Assembly: GCF_012489685.1 (NCBI RefSeq)
Contig: NC_080043.1
Coordinates: 14,316,223-14,380,222 of the forward strand
Origin: Lotus japonicus
Taxonomy: Eukaryota > Streptophyta > Magnoliopsida > Fabales > Fabaceae
Length of the DNA: 64,000 nucleotides
Reading direction: 5' to 3'
The position numbers were made by a program, and so were the translations under genes. This document shows, in pieces, positions 39,075-51,564 of this stretch. The notes below the pieces were generated by a model. That model was not told the origin of the DNA, did not search any database, and saw nothing but the letters and a program-made list of their open reading frames with translations. Positions within the stretch are counted from its first letter, which is position 1. Each line of letters begins with the position of its first letter.

Positions 39075-40805
39075 TGGCAGCCACATTTTATTAATCTGGA
39101 AATGAATTAGCCCCTAATGCCAAATGTGAGCTGAATTAGGATCTCTCATATTACATGACAATATCAAGTGAAACATTGTGTTTTTCTCTCTCTTCGTAAA
39201 CATTTAGAGGAATCCCCTATATAATGCTTATGAGATGAGAGATATACACAATATTTCAATATGATAGTGTCATGTAAAATTTTCACCTAAAATGATCCAG
39301 ATCCGAATGCCACCTTACATAGTGTGTATGTGTAGCACTGTGGAAGCAGAGTGTGGCTAAGATTTGTTCAACTAAAGACAAGAAACCTTTAATCAGAGGT
39401 TTCCAGGAATATACGGATATTATCAGTGCTACAACGAATGTGTATAACAATTTACACAGTATCTACTGTAGCCAATTTCAAGAAAGAAAATAAGTTATAT
39501 GCACATGTTACATCAATATTAAGACAAGTAACAAAAACCAATTCATCAATAACAATGGTTCTAAAATGTGGACCGTATCACATGTGTCTAAAATATTGGA
39601 GTTGTGGCAAGTACTTCAATGGCTGTGAGAGTAAGTGGCAGCACTGAAAATTGGACAGAAGGGATGAATTTTTTTTGTTTAAACCTATCATCCAGTTAGT
39701 CAATCTTGTTTGAGACACGTTTGACTGCTATGGGCGACATAGCTATATCTAACAATATTTAACATGGATGAATTCACAATGACTCGAAACCGAAATATTT
39801 ACTTAGAACTAAAACAACCACAAGTCAGTTGGCTTGTGTGTTTGGTGGTAGAAGGGATAAATTTTGGATGGAAGGAAAGTTATAATTTTTGGGATGGAAC
39901 ATGAGATGTTTAGGGATTAATAAACTAATTATGGAAATTATGCTGATATTAAATAATATTTTGGATTATAAAAATTAATTAAAATCTTATCAAAATTGAG
40001 TTTCTTCCTCCCCTGTTAATGTTCTATACTTAAAGAGCCTATTCATAAACATTGCAAAATTAATTATTACTTTTGTTATAAATCTAATTAAAATTATTCA
40101 TTGAATTTAAACAAAATTCAACAAAGTGTGTAAAGACCTATACAATATTTCTAATCAAATATATATTAACAAGTAAAATAATTATACAATTATTTGCAAA
40201 CATGGCACCATCAACCATCAACCATCATCAATATAGTAGCAAAAGATATATATATATATATCAAATTATGCTAATCATTACATGATAATGATATCAAAAT
40301 TAATACTGGAATGATATGAAAATGGATACATATTATAGATGAAAGAAAGTGCTACATATCTATTTACAGAACAACCTATAGCCAGTAACACTATAAGGAT
40401 TTTTTTTTTACCAAAAAAGCCTACCACATAATCTCTAATTTTCACTATAGCAGTACAGGGGTTGATCTCATGAACCTCCTCCTCTTTTACAAGAGCCTCT
40501 CCTAAGCCATGGCAGGGTCTAGTAACAAAAAAGGGGTTATATGGAAAATAGGGAAATATATGAAAAATAGGAAATAGGGAGCTTCAGCAAGTGTATATCC
40601 AAGGATGAAATTACACACCCATAACTGATTTCTACATAAACAATTCATATAAAATAGGATAATAACAACAAATATTATTTGTTTTTTACCTCAACTATAC
40701 ATATCCATTGCAACTTGTGTCAAAACGAAGCATTGCAACACATCAAAGTATACAGAACTATATCTTGCATTGCATGTGTGTATTCCTCTTAACAGAAAAA
40801 AAATA
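39075..40805. other. CKX 3' flank and intergenic DNA
   Basis: Includes the presumed 3' UTR. Otherwise AT-rich with an (AT)n run near 40247-40260; no gene seen. Confidence 0.5.
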
Positions 40806-42027
40806 GAGTAAAATACACTCACCCCCCTTAAGGTTTGCAAGAATGACACTCCACCCCATTGTTTTCTAAAATCTACACTCCACCCCATTTTTTATAAAGG
40901 CAAAATTTAGTGACGAAAACAAATTTGTCACTAATAAAAAATAATTACTAATTAGTTAAAATTTAAATAAATTAAATGCATATACACTATCATACATTAA
41001 TTTATGAAAATAATTTTACTGAATTAAATTTAAAAAAATCATCCACTCTGCCTGTTAAGTCCACGTCTCATCTATCTCCAAATCATATTTCTCACCACAA
41101 ACGGTCACCACCAAACCTTTGCTCCCTTTAACACGACGACAACCATCCCAGAATGTGAAACCCCATGGCACCACCATGTCTCAAAGTTTTGTTGCGACCT
41201 GAACCCCATAACATGAATCGCACATCCCCAAAGCCACTTGTTCAACTACTTGTTGTGAACTTCACCCCTTTAAGTTGTGAGCGAACACTTTGTTGGTTTA
41301 AGATGTTGTTGGATTTTGTTAAAAACGGTGCTCCACCGCATCGTTGGGTTCTAATAACCTCCGATCCACTTCATATTTCTTAATTTTGTTTCTTTATTTT
41401 CTTCACCACCCATTTGTGTTGCTTTTTGGAACGGGAGGCAGTAGTGGAAAATTTTCCGCAATGGGCGAAAGCCTGACGGAACAATGTCGCGTGGAGGTAG
41501 AGGGCCTACGGGTCGTGAACTTCTTTTCCAGGAGAAGAAGCAATGACGGTATTCGGGGAATAAGCATCGACTAACTCTGTGCTAGGAGCCGCAGTAAGAC
41601 AGAGGATGCAAGCGTTATCCGGATACAATCCAATTTTAAAAATTGGAGGTATAAATAGATTATTTTGATTAAAATTGAATTATTACCAAATATGAAAACA
41701 CAAGCATGTTTCACTATGTTCGAGATTTGGTTTGTCAACCGGTCATGTGTGCTATTGCACAATTTGCATTGTGAATTTACGGAGGAAGAACGCGATTGAG
41801 AGAATGAGGAGGACTGTGATGTTTTCATTTTTATATTTATTGGATTATATTGAAAATATTTTTTGAAATTATTGATTAACAATTTAAATAATAACTAATT
41901 ATTAATGAAGAATATTTTTCGTCACTAAATTTGCCTCTATATAAAATGGGGTGGGGTGTAGATTTTAGATAAAAATGGGGTGGAGTGTTATTCTAACAAA
42001 ACTTGAGGGGGTGAGTGTACTTTACTC
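40806..42027. mobile_element. Mutator-like element carrying a plastid rRNA fragment
   Basis: Left end GAGTAAAATACACTCACCCC and right end (reverse complement GAGTAAAGTACACTCACCCC) start inverted repeats of about 110 bp rich in CACTCCACCCCAT blocks. The flanks AAAAAAATA (40797-40805) and GAAAAAATA (42028-42036) match at 8 of 9 bases, the duplication size of Mutator-type elements. No transposase. The 1-kb interior contains a plastid 16S rRNA segment (separate entry) and unidentified sequence at about 41050-41430 that is less AT-rich. The terminal motif GAGTAAA is shared with the element at 23138. Confidence 0.82.
41431..41623 (+). pseudogene. rrn16: Fragment of plastid 16S rRNA gene (nuclear copy)
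   Basis: The 193-bp stretch runs from ACGGGAGGCAG through TTTTCCGCAATGGGCGAAAG, GTGAACTTCTTTTCC, GAAGAAGCAATGACGGTAT and GGGGAATAAGCATCG to GATGCAAGCGTTATCCGGA. These are hallmarks of chloroplast 16S rRNA, about E. coli positions 345-558 including the 530 loop. The loop is mutated (GTGCTAGGAGCCGCAGTAA instead of the universal GTGCCAGCAGCCGCGGTAA), as expected for a decaying, non-functional nuclear copy. An apparent open frame inside it is only a by-product. Confidence 0.93.
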
Positions 42028-44743
42028 GAAAAAATAAGAATTGGGATAAGCATTCATCTGTATATTCTCAAAACTGTTTATGGTGTTTGTCATGACAAAT
42101 AAAGGGGAAAAGATTTCAAACATAAAAAGTTATTTGCTTTTTTAAGGTTAATTCCTTTCTTCATAAGTCTGAAGACTTGTATGTTCACCACAGAAAACTA
42201 ACGAATCATTTTATGCTTCTTATCCCTGCTTTTTCAATTAATTTTAGTGGGCATTTATCTTTTACTTCTTTTGTTAATAAATGTATAATCATTCAACATC
42301 ACCAAAAAGGGAAATACATAAGCTGAAAAAGTAGCAACTGTCACTTCTTAAGATATTTCAGCGTACTGTCAGAATCGAAGGAGGAAAGTGCCAAAGTGGT
42401 ATCACTATTTATCATTGGCTTCTAGACCATCCATGGCTATCACTAATTTGAATTCGCATGATTCAGTGAATGTTGCAGCCCATTATAGATAATAGTATGA
42501 TACCATCTTCACTCTTGGTTCAAAAGACTTGCTTCTGAAATCAGGTTTCAAAATCACTAAACAAACAGCCAAACTCAAAGGACGATACTCACCATATCAT
42601 ACAAAAAAGCATCAACTTTATATGCAGATGTGACCCAAATGCATACAGCATAACACTAGTTGTTGGAGACTCATGCACAGACAAAAGGGGTCCATCTCCT
42701 GTCAAAAGCACCTAAGAAGCAAACAAACAATCACCAGTGCCAGGTTGAGTGGCTCATCATTAATAATTATTCAGGAAAAGAATCTAAACACACAAATGGA
42801 CAGTATAACATTACAACAACCCTTAAATTGAGAAGGTGCATAGCTTGCACAAATGAAAGGTACAAAAAGAACCTAATGATCAAAGGAATATCCATAGACC
42901 GACGGTGAACATATGTCGACATTGTCCTAAATAAAATGATTTATAGGGTCTAGATTCCTACAATGAGTATATGGAAACTTCGTTGAAATTATACGTTATT
43001 GACTTATTTGAAGATTTATACATGTTATCCTATACAAAGATTGGACTCTATAGATCTATTTAGAGATAAATTTATGACCTATTTAAATACTTCACTATAA
43101 AGTATGGTTTTAAATAGGTTGTCAGTCCGACCAGACTTCTAAAATTGTCTGATTGGGCTATGAAAAATGATCTACATCGAACCAACAAGTCAAGATCACT
43201 TCAAAGTTCATAAAGTAGGTTAGACTCAAACCTTGGAAAACCCAAAACAGCACCAAATATTTCCATCCCTCTAAGATAACCAGTAAAAACTTGTCCACTA
43301 GTTGTGCAGCATTGTATATTGGTCAAGAATTGTACAATGCTACACAGCCACAAGGGGCAAATCAGTAGTGCAGATAAATTTATGACTTAATGAAATACCT
43401 TATTATGAAGTATCATTTTGAATAAGTTTTCAGACCTGTCCAAACTTTTGAAAATGTCAGGACATGACATGAATAATTGCTTATTTCAGACCAACAGTCC
43501 ATACTCAGGTCAAAGTTTCAGAAATATATTAGACTCTGGCCTTATAAAGACCCACCTAGCTTATTTTACCACTACAAAAAAAACCACCAAAAACTTGTCG
43601 AATAAGGTACTAAAGATTCTAAATAACATCAGCAGCACCTGCAGTAGAGTAGTGGTGGTTGTGGAGCATTGTATATCAGTCAAGCATTGCAATATATATG
43701 TAAGCAGCACACTTTCATTGGTTTTCATTTTTTACTCCTAGTCTTTTATTGTTTTCATTTGTTTTTCTTAGGTCATCTTGGCATATAAAAGAGGGCCTAA
43801 GAAGAGGTCCCTAATACTTACATGGAAAAATCAACGGACCACAGTCAGGCCCAGCCTAAAAATATACACACCCAGTTTAGATGTGATATGATTGCTAAAT
43901 TACGATTTACTGAAAAGAAAAAAGTGTATTAAACAAATATAATCCGATCGTGAATAAATTGACCAACCAAGCACACAAAATGAATGAGTATCTTCAATAT
44001 GTATAAGAATTGGACAAAAATAGGGCATGTACTTCTCAAGGAAATAAAAGGAAAAGATAGAAGAGTGATAATAACAATCTCATTGCAATTGCATTCGCAG
44101 CAACGTTTCAAAGAAATGACGTAAATACCATGCAATAAATTCATTAAATGGTCAGTCATGTTCTGCTAATAAGAGAACCAACTAATCACTAATTTTAACA
44201 TGAATGACAACATACTAGAAATCAATATTAATTACTAGCAAACCATAAACTCTGTATATGGTGGTGATGAAGTACATTACAGATAACTTGAAATCTGAAA
44301 CGGAAGATATATCAGAGAACTAATCACAATTTACAATTTGTATAAATACTGCACCCTTCTGCTTTTTCCTTATGGAAGATAACATGTGAAAAGGGAAGTC
44401 ATGTAAGTGGAGGGAAGACTAAAAAAGAATGAATAACATGAGGAACAAATGAACCTAGACTTCTAAGGCATGCAATGCAATGAAGTGCGAACAGAGTCAT
44501 CTTTCAGAGTTTTTGTTAATTACAACTTAAGAGCATTGGCATAAGAACTATTGGCAAATCCAACTAAAAACTGATATGAACTTCCTAGCAAAATGAGCCA
44601 GGATCAATCAAACATAAACATAAAATCCACACATAGTGTGAGTCAAAACTTTATATAGAGCTGGGGATAAGAAAACAAAGAATCATATTGCTACTGCTGC
44701 ACACAGTCTACACTACACTAAACTCATAGAAACTAACACAGTA
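42028..44743. other. Intergenic DNA with dispersed repeat copy B
   Basis: 43480-43860 is the partner of the repeat at 35120-35470; a shorter related stretch lies at 43180-43330. No gene is supportable. Confidence 0.5.
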
Positions 44744-44748
44744 AAAAC

Positions 44749-45024
44749 TCAAAGAATGTGAGAACTCTTGAGAGAGATTGAGAGAGATTGAAGAAGAAGA
44801 AGAAACTTTGATATTCTGATTTCAACTGAATTGCAATACAACACTGTAGATAGCTATTTATACCTAGATTAGACACTAACTAATTATATAACAACCTAAC
44901 AAACTCTAAACTAATCAGTAACTAACATGCCAGCTCATGCCAGCTTACAATGAACTTCTATATTATTACAATATAGTCCTTGTACTACTACTTATTACTA
45001 ATAGTGATCCTGTGAACTTTTACA
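44749..45024 (-). repeat. Copia 3' LTR
   Basis: 276 bp, the same length and nearly the same sequence as the 5' LTR; few differences are visible (for example GAGAACTCTTG against GAGAAATCTTG at its outer end), implying a fairly recent insertion. Preceded on the minus strand by the polypurine tract GTGGGAGGG. Confidence 0.93.
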
Positions 45025-45610
45025 CCCTCCCACAAGCTGAAGGTGGAAAGATATTGATCATTGCAAGTTTAGCCAGAAATCCCTGAAAGATCCGAGGCTG
45101 CAAAGCTTTAGTGAAGATATCTGCAACTTGCAAAGCTGTTGGAATAGGCAATAGCTTGACAACTCCAGCTTGCAACTTCTCTCGGACATGATTGCCATGT
45201 TGTCCGAGAGAAGTTGCAAGCTGGAGTTGTCAAGCTATTGCCTATTCCAACAGCTTTGCAAGTTGCAGATATCTTCACTAAAGCTTTGCAGCCTCGGATC
45301 TTTCAGGGATTTCTGGCTAAACTTGCAATGATCAATATCTTTCCACCTTCAGCTTGTGGGAGGGTGTAAAAGTTCACAGGATCACTATTAGTAATAAGTA
45401 GTAGTACAAGGACTATATTGTAATAATATAGAAGTTCATTGTAAGCTGGCATGAGCTGGCATGTTAGTTACTGATTAGTTTAGAGTTTGTTAGGTTGTTA
45501 TATAATTAGTTAGTGTCTAATCTAGGTATAAATAGCTATCTACAGTGTTGTATTGCAATTCAGTTGAAATCAGAATATCAAAGTTTCTTCTTCTTCTTCA
45601 ATCTCTCTCA
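44779..45610. repeat. Palindrome of copia 3'-end sequence (410-nt arms, 12-nt spacer)
   Basis: Left arm 44779-45188 contains most of the 3' LTR, the purine tract and the end of pol; right arm 45201-45610 is its exact inverse wherever I compared it. The spacer 45189-45200 reads TGATTGCCATGT. The pol end reads HVREKLQAGVVKLLPIPTAL in either arm. A transcript across it would fold into a long hairpin. Confidence 0.95.
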
Positions 45611-46494
45611 TGAAACACTGGATTGGCAGCAATATGCAAAGCACTTTGGTTATCACAAAACAAAGCAGGTGTTTTAAGACAAGAAATTCTCAAGTCTTTC
45701 AACAAGTAAAGTAGCCATTGTAGTTCACAAGTGGCATAGGCAAGAGCTCTATATTCTGCTTCACTAGAAGACCTGGATACTGTGACCTGCTTCTTTGCTT
45801 TCCAAGATATGAGTGAATTACCAAGATAAAAACAGTACCCTGATATTGACCTTCTCGTATCCAAGCAACCTGCCCAATCTGCATCTGAATAACCTTGTAA
45901 AGTGATTGGAGTGTTCCTGGAAAAAAACAAACCAAGTCCTGGAGATGCTTTCAAGTACTTTAAAACTCTAAGTGCTGCTGTGTAATGTATATCAGTAGGT
46001 TGGCTCATGAACTGGCTCAGTTGCTGTGTTGCAAAAGAAATATCTGGTCTAGTGTGTGTCAAATACAACAATCTACCTACCAATCTGCGATATCCCATGA
46101 CATCTTCACAAGGTTTTCCTTGATCGATTGTTAACTTGAGAGCTGGATCCAATGGAGTGGAAACTGGCTTACTACCAAGATTTCCAGTTTCTTGAAGCAA
46201 ATCCAAACAGTATTTCCTTTGACACAATGAGATTCCAGAGGTAGAATGAGCTACTTCTAGGCCAAGGAAATATTTCAAAACACCTAGATCTTTAATACCA
46301 AATGCTGAATGTAGAGAATCCTTAACCATTTGAAATTCTAAGAGACTGTTACCAACCAGAATAACATCATCCACATAAACAAGCAATCCTGTGAACATGT
46401 CTCCTTGAAATTTAACAAATAAAGAGTAATCTGAAGCAGTTTGTGTGTATCCAAGATGTATAAGATGAGCAGCAAGTTTTTCATACCATTTCCT
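45608..46494 (-). pseudogene. Copia reverse transcriptase/RNase H, 3' part
   Basis: In the shifted frame: SRKWYEKLAAHLIHLGY, then the catalytic LLVYVDDVILVG, then RNase H with the DADWAGC motif, SRSSSEAEYRAL and DNQSALHIAANPVFHER. The family normally continues past FHER for about 60 more residues. Here it runs directly into LTR sequence in the wrong orientation. The junction shares a short GAGAGA, compatible with a microhomology switch. Confidence 0.93.
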
Positions 46495-46496
46495 GC

Positions 46497-49400
46497 TAGT
46501 GACTTTTGCAACTTGCATACTTGATTAGGCTTCTCTGTCAAAACTCCTGCCGGGACTTGCATGTACACATCTTCATCTAAAGTTCCATGAAGAAATGCAT
46601 TGTCTACATCCAGCAGATGCAAATGCCAGTTCTGTGCTGCTGCTAAGGCCAGTATTACTCTAACAGTGGTGAGTTTGGCAACTGGAGAAAAAGTGTCAAA
46701 ATAATCCAGTCCTTCAACTTGATTATATCCTTTTGCTACCAGCCTAGCTTTGTATCTAGCTAAAGTGCCATCTGCATTCCTCTTAATCCTGTAAACCCAT
46801 TTATTCCCTATAGGTTTTACACCATTTGGTAAGTCTACCAATTTCCAGGTTCCATTTCTCTCTAGAGCCAATATCTCTGCCTTCATAGCCTCTTGCCAGT
46901 GGGAATGCTTATTAGCTTCTTCAAAAGTAGTAGGCTCTTTATCTGATGAGATACTAAGTACATAGGATTGATGTGGTGATGAGAGTTTATCATGAGAATA
47001 GTACTGTGTGATGCTATGTACTGTACTAGTTCTGGAAGGCAATGAACTATATTGAAAATTTTGTAGAAAAGCTGGCCTCTTTACTTGTCTACTTGATCTT
47101 CTCAAACTTGGAACTTCCCCTTCTTTCTCTGTCTCTGTAGCATCAAGATCTATGGAATGTTGCAAGTTCAGATTCTCAGTCTGAGGAGATAAAGTTAGCC
47201 TTTCTGCCTGAGAATTATCAGTAATCACTTCTGGAACAACAGAAGAATCTTTTTCATTCTGCAGCATCTGACTTTCAAGTATAGATTGTGGCACTTCTGA
47301 CTTCTCAATATCTCCAGGTTTCTTGTCTTGTGCTTGCAAATCTAAACACTCCCAAGTAGGTAGTGTAGAACTCTTATAAGGTAAAATGTGTTCATGAAAC
47401 ACCACATCTCTGGAAATTATGATCTCATGAGTAGATATGTCTAGCAAAACAAATCCCTTTACACCTTGCTTAAATCCCAAGAAGACACACTTCCTGGCTC
47501 TTTGGTCTAATTTAGATCTTTGAGAGGATATTGTACTAGCAAAACATAGTGATCCAAACACTTTTAAACTCTCTAAATCTGCTTTCTCTTGATAAAGTAA
47601 ATGATAAGGTGACCTATCATTTAACAGCTTGCTTGGTATCCTGTTCATAAGGAAGACTGCATGTAACACAGCATAGCTCCACATTTTCTTGGGCAATTTA
47701 GACTGAAAAAGCAATGCTCTGGCTATGTTCAGAATGTGCTGATGCTTCCTTTCTACCCTCCCATTCTGCTGAGGTGTATGAATACAACTTCTCTGATGTA
47801 GAATACCCTTTGCAGAATAGAAAGATGGCATGATGAACTCAGGCCCATTGTCAGTTCTAATAGCTTTAACAGTATGCCCAAACTGAGTTTGTACCATGGC
47901 CACAAATGACTGAACCTGATGCTGAACTTGTCCTTTATTATTAAGCAAGACTATCCAAACAAATCTGCTGTGATCATCCAAAACAGTAAGGAAATATTTG
48001 TGATTATGTACTGAGGGAATAGCAAGTGGCCCCCAAATGTCCATGTGCACAAGGTCAAAGCAATTCTTAGAATTATGTAAACTGTCAGGGAACATTTTCC
48101 TCTTCTGCTTGGCCAGATGACAGATATCACATACTAGTAAACTACTAATATTTACTGAACTATGGAATTTATTCAAAGCTTGAATCCTATCATGAGACAA
48201 ATGTCCCAACCTAAAATGCCACAAAGCTCCAGGTGGAATAACCTGAGTGGAGCTGTTTATTTCAGAAACAGAATGCTGAACACTAAAACATACACTAGAA
48301 GGACTTGTAACTACTAAATGGTATAACTTGTCTTCCTTCAAGCTACCCAAACCAATCCTCTTCTGGGAATGCACCTCCTGAATATCACAAGTGAATTCAC
48401 CAAAAATGATGTCACAATGATTTCTCTTTGCCAATTTATGTACTGAAACTAAATTGTAGCTAAACTCAGGAACAAATAAGACATGAGTTAACAATATTAG
48501 ACTTGTAAGTCTAACTATTCCTACATAACAGGTATCTATGATTGTTCCATTTGGCAAACTAACGCTTATAGGCTTTACTTCAGCTAGAGTCTCAAAACAC
48601 AACTTGTTAAAACAAATGTGGTCACTAGCTCCTGAGTCAATCACCCAATCTCTACTATCATACTTTTGTGAACAAGAGAGAGCAAAATGCTTACCATGCC
48701 CTGTGGTTCCTGAATTATGATTAGTAGTTCTGATCACATGATTAACTGCAACTTGTCCTGTTTCTGCAACTTTCTTTGATGAACCAGCAACTTGTTGAAT
48801 TATAGACACTATTCTTTTGTACTGATCAGCTGTGAATGGTTCTTCACTCTCTTTTATTTGAATTGAGTCATCTCCTTGATCATCTTCTGTATCATAACCT
48901 CCACTACCTCCACTGACATTGTTTACATGAGTAGTGGAATTAGAAGCAAATTTAGTATTGGAAGTGTTGGGATAACCATGCAGTTTATAGCAGATGTCAA
49001 TAATATGACCAGGCTTCTTGCAATAGGTACAAAATTTTCCTGCACCCTTGTATCCAGAATAGCTAGAATTTCCAGAATAACTAGAATTAGGCATTTTTCC
49101 CCTGCCATATGACTTTCTTCCTTCTGCAACATTCACTATAACCTTTGATTCATCACTTTCTTCAAAATCTGACTGTCTTTCATGTTGCATAGCTAAAGAA
49201 ACAACTTTTGCTATGGATGGCAGAGGATTAGACATCAAAATCTGAGACTTAATAACTCCAAAATTCTCATTCAGTCCCAAAAGAAATCTAATAGCATTAT
49301 CTTGCTCCCTAAACAATTTTACTTGCTCTATGGCTTCACATCTACAGGGAACAGTACATCTACATTGAGGTATTGGTCGATAGTGCTCCAATTCTTCCCA

Positions 49401-49892
49401 AAGAGTTTTGATTTCAGTGTAATAATCGTTTACTGACATAGAATTTTGCTTTAAGCTACTGATTTCATTTTGCAATTCAGCAATTCTCACTAAATCTCCC
49501 TGAGAAAATCGATCACGAAGATCCTTCCAAGCATCACAAGCATTTTTAACAAAAACTATGCTATTAGCAATTGTAGAAGTTACCGAATTGAGTATCCATG
49601 AATGGATCAAGCTGTTGCAGCGATCCCAAGCATCGTAGTTGGCATCACCAGGTACTGCAACTGGAATTTCGCCATTGATAAACTTGAACTTGTTCTTCGC
49701 CACAAGTGCTCGCTTCATCGATCGAGCCCAGGCACTGTAATTCCTTCCATTGAGAGGTGGAGATACCATTGTAGCCGACGGATTTTCACCGGAATGAATG
49801 TAATACGGCGAAATCGGATTTTGCGCTGGATCCTGAACCACATGTGCTTGCTGATTTCCATTGTTGTTGTTGATTTGTGCGTTTCGCACCAT
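46497..49892 (-). pseudogene. Copia gag-pol, 5' part (gag, protease, integrase, start of reverse transcriptase)
   Basis: The likely gag start is the ATG at 49892 (MVRNAQINNN), after the primer site; an upstream in-frame ATG in the LTR is unlikely to be used. In order: a copia-type gag N-terminus (SPYYIHSGENPSATMVSPPL), a CCHC zinc knuckle (CTYCKKPGHIIDIC) near 49000, protease with DSGASDH near 48640, integrase HHCC zinc region near 48110-48230 and catalytic aspartates at VHMDIWGP and TDNGPEF, then the reverse transcriptase start (WKLVDLPNG, NKWVYRIKRN, DVDNAFLHG). The frame breaks near 46497 by loss of a short segment in a conserved part of the polymerase, leaving a wrong-frame tail to 46338. 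Confidence 0.93.
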
Positions 49893-49928
49893 TTCTGCGG
49901 AAGCTGGTGATGGCAGAGCCCAATCTAG

Positions 49929-49941
49929 GGCTCTGATACCA
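49929..49941 (-). other. Copia primer-binding site
   Basis: Minus strand TGGTATCAGAGCC immediately after the LTR, the usual initiator tRNA-Met priming site. Its position fixes the LTR border at 49942. Confidence 0.92.
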
Positions 49942-50217
49942 TCAAAGAATGTGAGAAATCTTGAGAGAGATTGAGAGAGATTGAAGAAGAAGAAGAAACT
50001 TTGATATTCTGATTTCAACTGAATTGCAATACAACACTGTAGATAGCTATTTATACCTAGATTAGACACTAACTAATTATATAACAACCTAACAAACTCT
50101 AAACTAATCAGTAACTAACATGCCAGCTCATGCCAGCTTACAATGAACTTCTATATTATTACAATATAGTCCTTGTACTACTACTTATTACTAATAGTGA
50201 TCCTGTGAACTTTTACA
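49942..50217 (-). repeat. Copia 5' LTR
   Basis: 276 bp; on the minus strand it runs from TGTAAAAGTTCACAGG to CACATTCTTTGA. It contains TATAAATAG, a likely promoter box (about 50047-50056, minus strand). It abuts the right AAAAC duplication. Confidence 0.93.
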
Positions 50218-50222
50218 AAAAC

Positions 50223-51150
50223 AGCTCTATCTTACACTTAAATAACAAAACTTCTAACAGAACTGACTAATTTAAGCTTCAAAACAAAACTTCAAGTTTT
50301 CTAATTTATGCCCTCGAACTTCAAAAGCTTCAAAAACCGTACTGTATCTAAGCATGTGTGTCACATTTTCAACCATTCATTACATACTAAAACAGATACG
50401 GAATTTTATATCCGGTATTGATACAGAACTTTAAATTATGTATCGAATAAAGTGGGGTGCCAAGCCCCATTGGTGGGGTGGCAAACCCAAATCCCACCAT
50501 TTAGTGACTTAACCAAATTCTAAGATCATCACTAGTATATCTAAAGAATCACCAATTTTCTAAAAGTCAAAGAGAAATCAGAAAACTTGCATAAAAGCAA
50601 ATTAAACACTATACTACAACAGATGAAAAACAATTAAAACTGAACATTTGCACTAAAATTCAAGTCACAAGCAAAATGCAAAACTGAACATTTGCAACGA
50701 AATTGAAGAATAAAAGGGGAGAAGACACAAGCGTACACCATGGAACGGGAAATGAACCGTAACCGCCGAGTTTGTTTCTTGATCATTGGAATAGCAATGT
50801 CAAGTACTCAAGTTCGATACCGGAAAGAGAAAGGTGAAAAACCATGGCCTTAACTGATATGAATTTAAGCTTTTTTTTTAAATGGGAATTGATTTTAATG
50901 TCCCTTATTAGTTTTCTTGCCACCTAATTTTACAATAATACGGGAATCAATTATACACCCTACTTTTAGAACCCGTTTGATATGTTGTATAGTATAAGTT
51001 TGATAGTATGAGACCTGTCTGACCTGATAGTAATAATCTTGATAAAATTTTAATACTATACGGCGTTTGGTTGCACACTATATAACTTATCATTTAGTTT
51101 AAATTAATATAAACCTATGTTTTGTGAAATATTGAATAATGATATATATT
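50223..51150. other. Intergenic DNA
   Basis: No gene or bounded repeat found; AT-rich sequence with a T-run near 50872. Confidence 0.5.
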
Positions 51151-51450
51151 GGCAGCGGTAGTGGCAGTGGTGAATTAGGTGGTGGCGGCGACAGTGGTGG
51201 TGGCAGCGATGGAGTAAGGTGGTGGTGGTGGGTCATGGTGGTATCTAGTGGTGGCGGCGATGACAATTACGGTTGAGGTGGTGAAGGCGACGGTGGTGGT
51301 GGTGGTGGAATGTGGAAGGTTATGGTGATGGTAACGGTGGCAGTGGTCGTGGGTGGTGGCAGTTGTGATAGCGATGACAACAACGCCGATGGTGATAATG
51401 GTGGCGGCGAAGGTGGTGGAGACGGTGGCGGTGGTGATGGTGGTGGAGGG
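51151..51450. repeat. GGN-type trinucleotide-rich microsatellite
   Basis: About 300 bp of degenerate GGT/GGC/GAT triplets (GGTGGTGGTGGTGG and GGCGGCGA blocks). It opens reading frames that code low-complexity chains with no gene context. It ends exactly where the inverted-repeat element copy starts. Confidence 0.85.
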
Positions 51451-51564
51451 CAGTCACTATATGACTAAATTGCATGTTGAATACTGGCACATCATGAAGA
51501 ATACCCTATACAATTGTATAAAAAAATCAAAAAGAAGTAACAGGGAGCAAACCAATAAGAAATA

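Larger units (their letters stand above)
44749..50217 (-). mobile_element. Ty1/copia LTR retrotransposon with internal inverted duplication of its 3' end
   Basis: LTRs of 276 bp lie at 49942-50217 (5') and 44749-45024 (3'), in the same orientation. A 5-bp target duplication AAAAC sits at 44744-44748 and 50218-50222. The minus strand carries the initiator tRNA-Met primer site directly after the 5' LTR, then gag, protease, integrase, reverse transcriptase and RNase H, in the copia order. Two defects make it non-autonomous: a small deletion with frameshift in reverse transcriptase near 46495, and replacement of the end of RNase H by an inverted copy of the element's own 3' end (45201-45610). The LTRs start TG but end GA rather than CA. 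Confidence 0.96.

Noticed and set aside
41344..41574. Open frame containing MGESLTEQCRVEVEGL
   Set aside because: This is translation of the plastid 16S rRNA fragment, not a protein gene.
48538..49910. Plus-strand open frames opposite the copia gag-pol
   Set aside because: They are antisense shadows of the minus-strand gag, protease and integrase frames.
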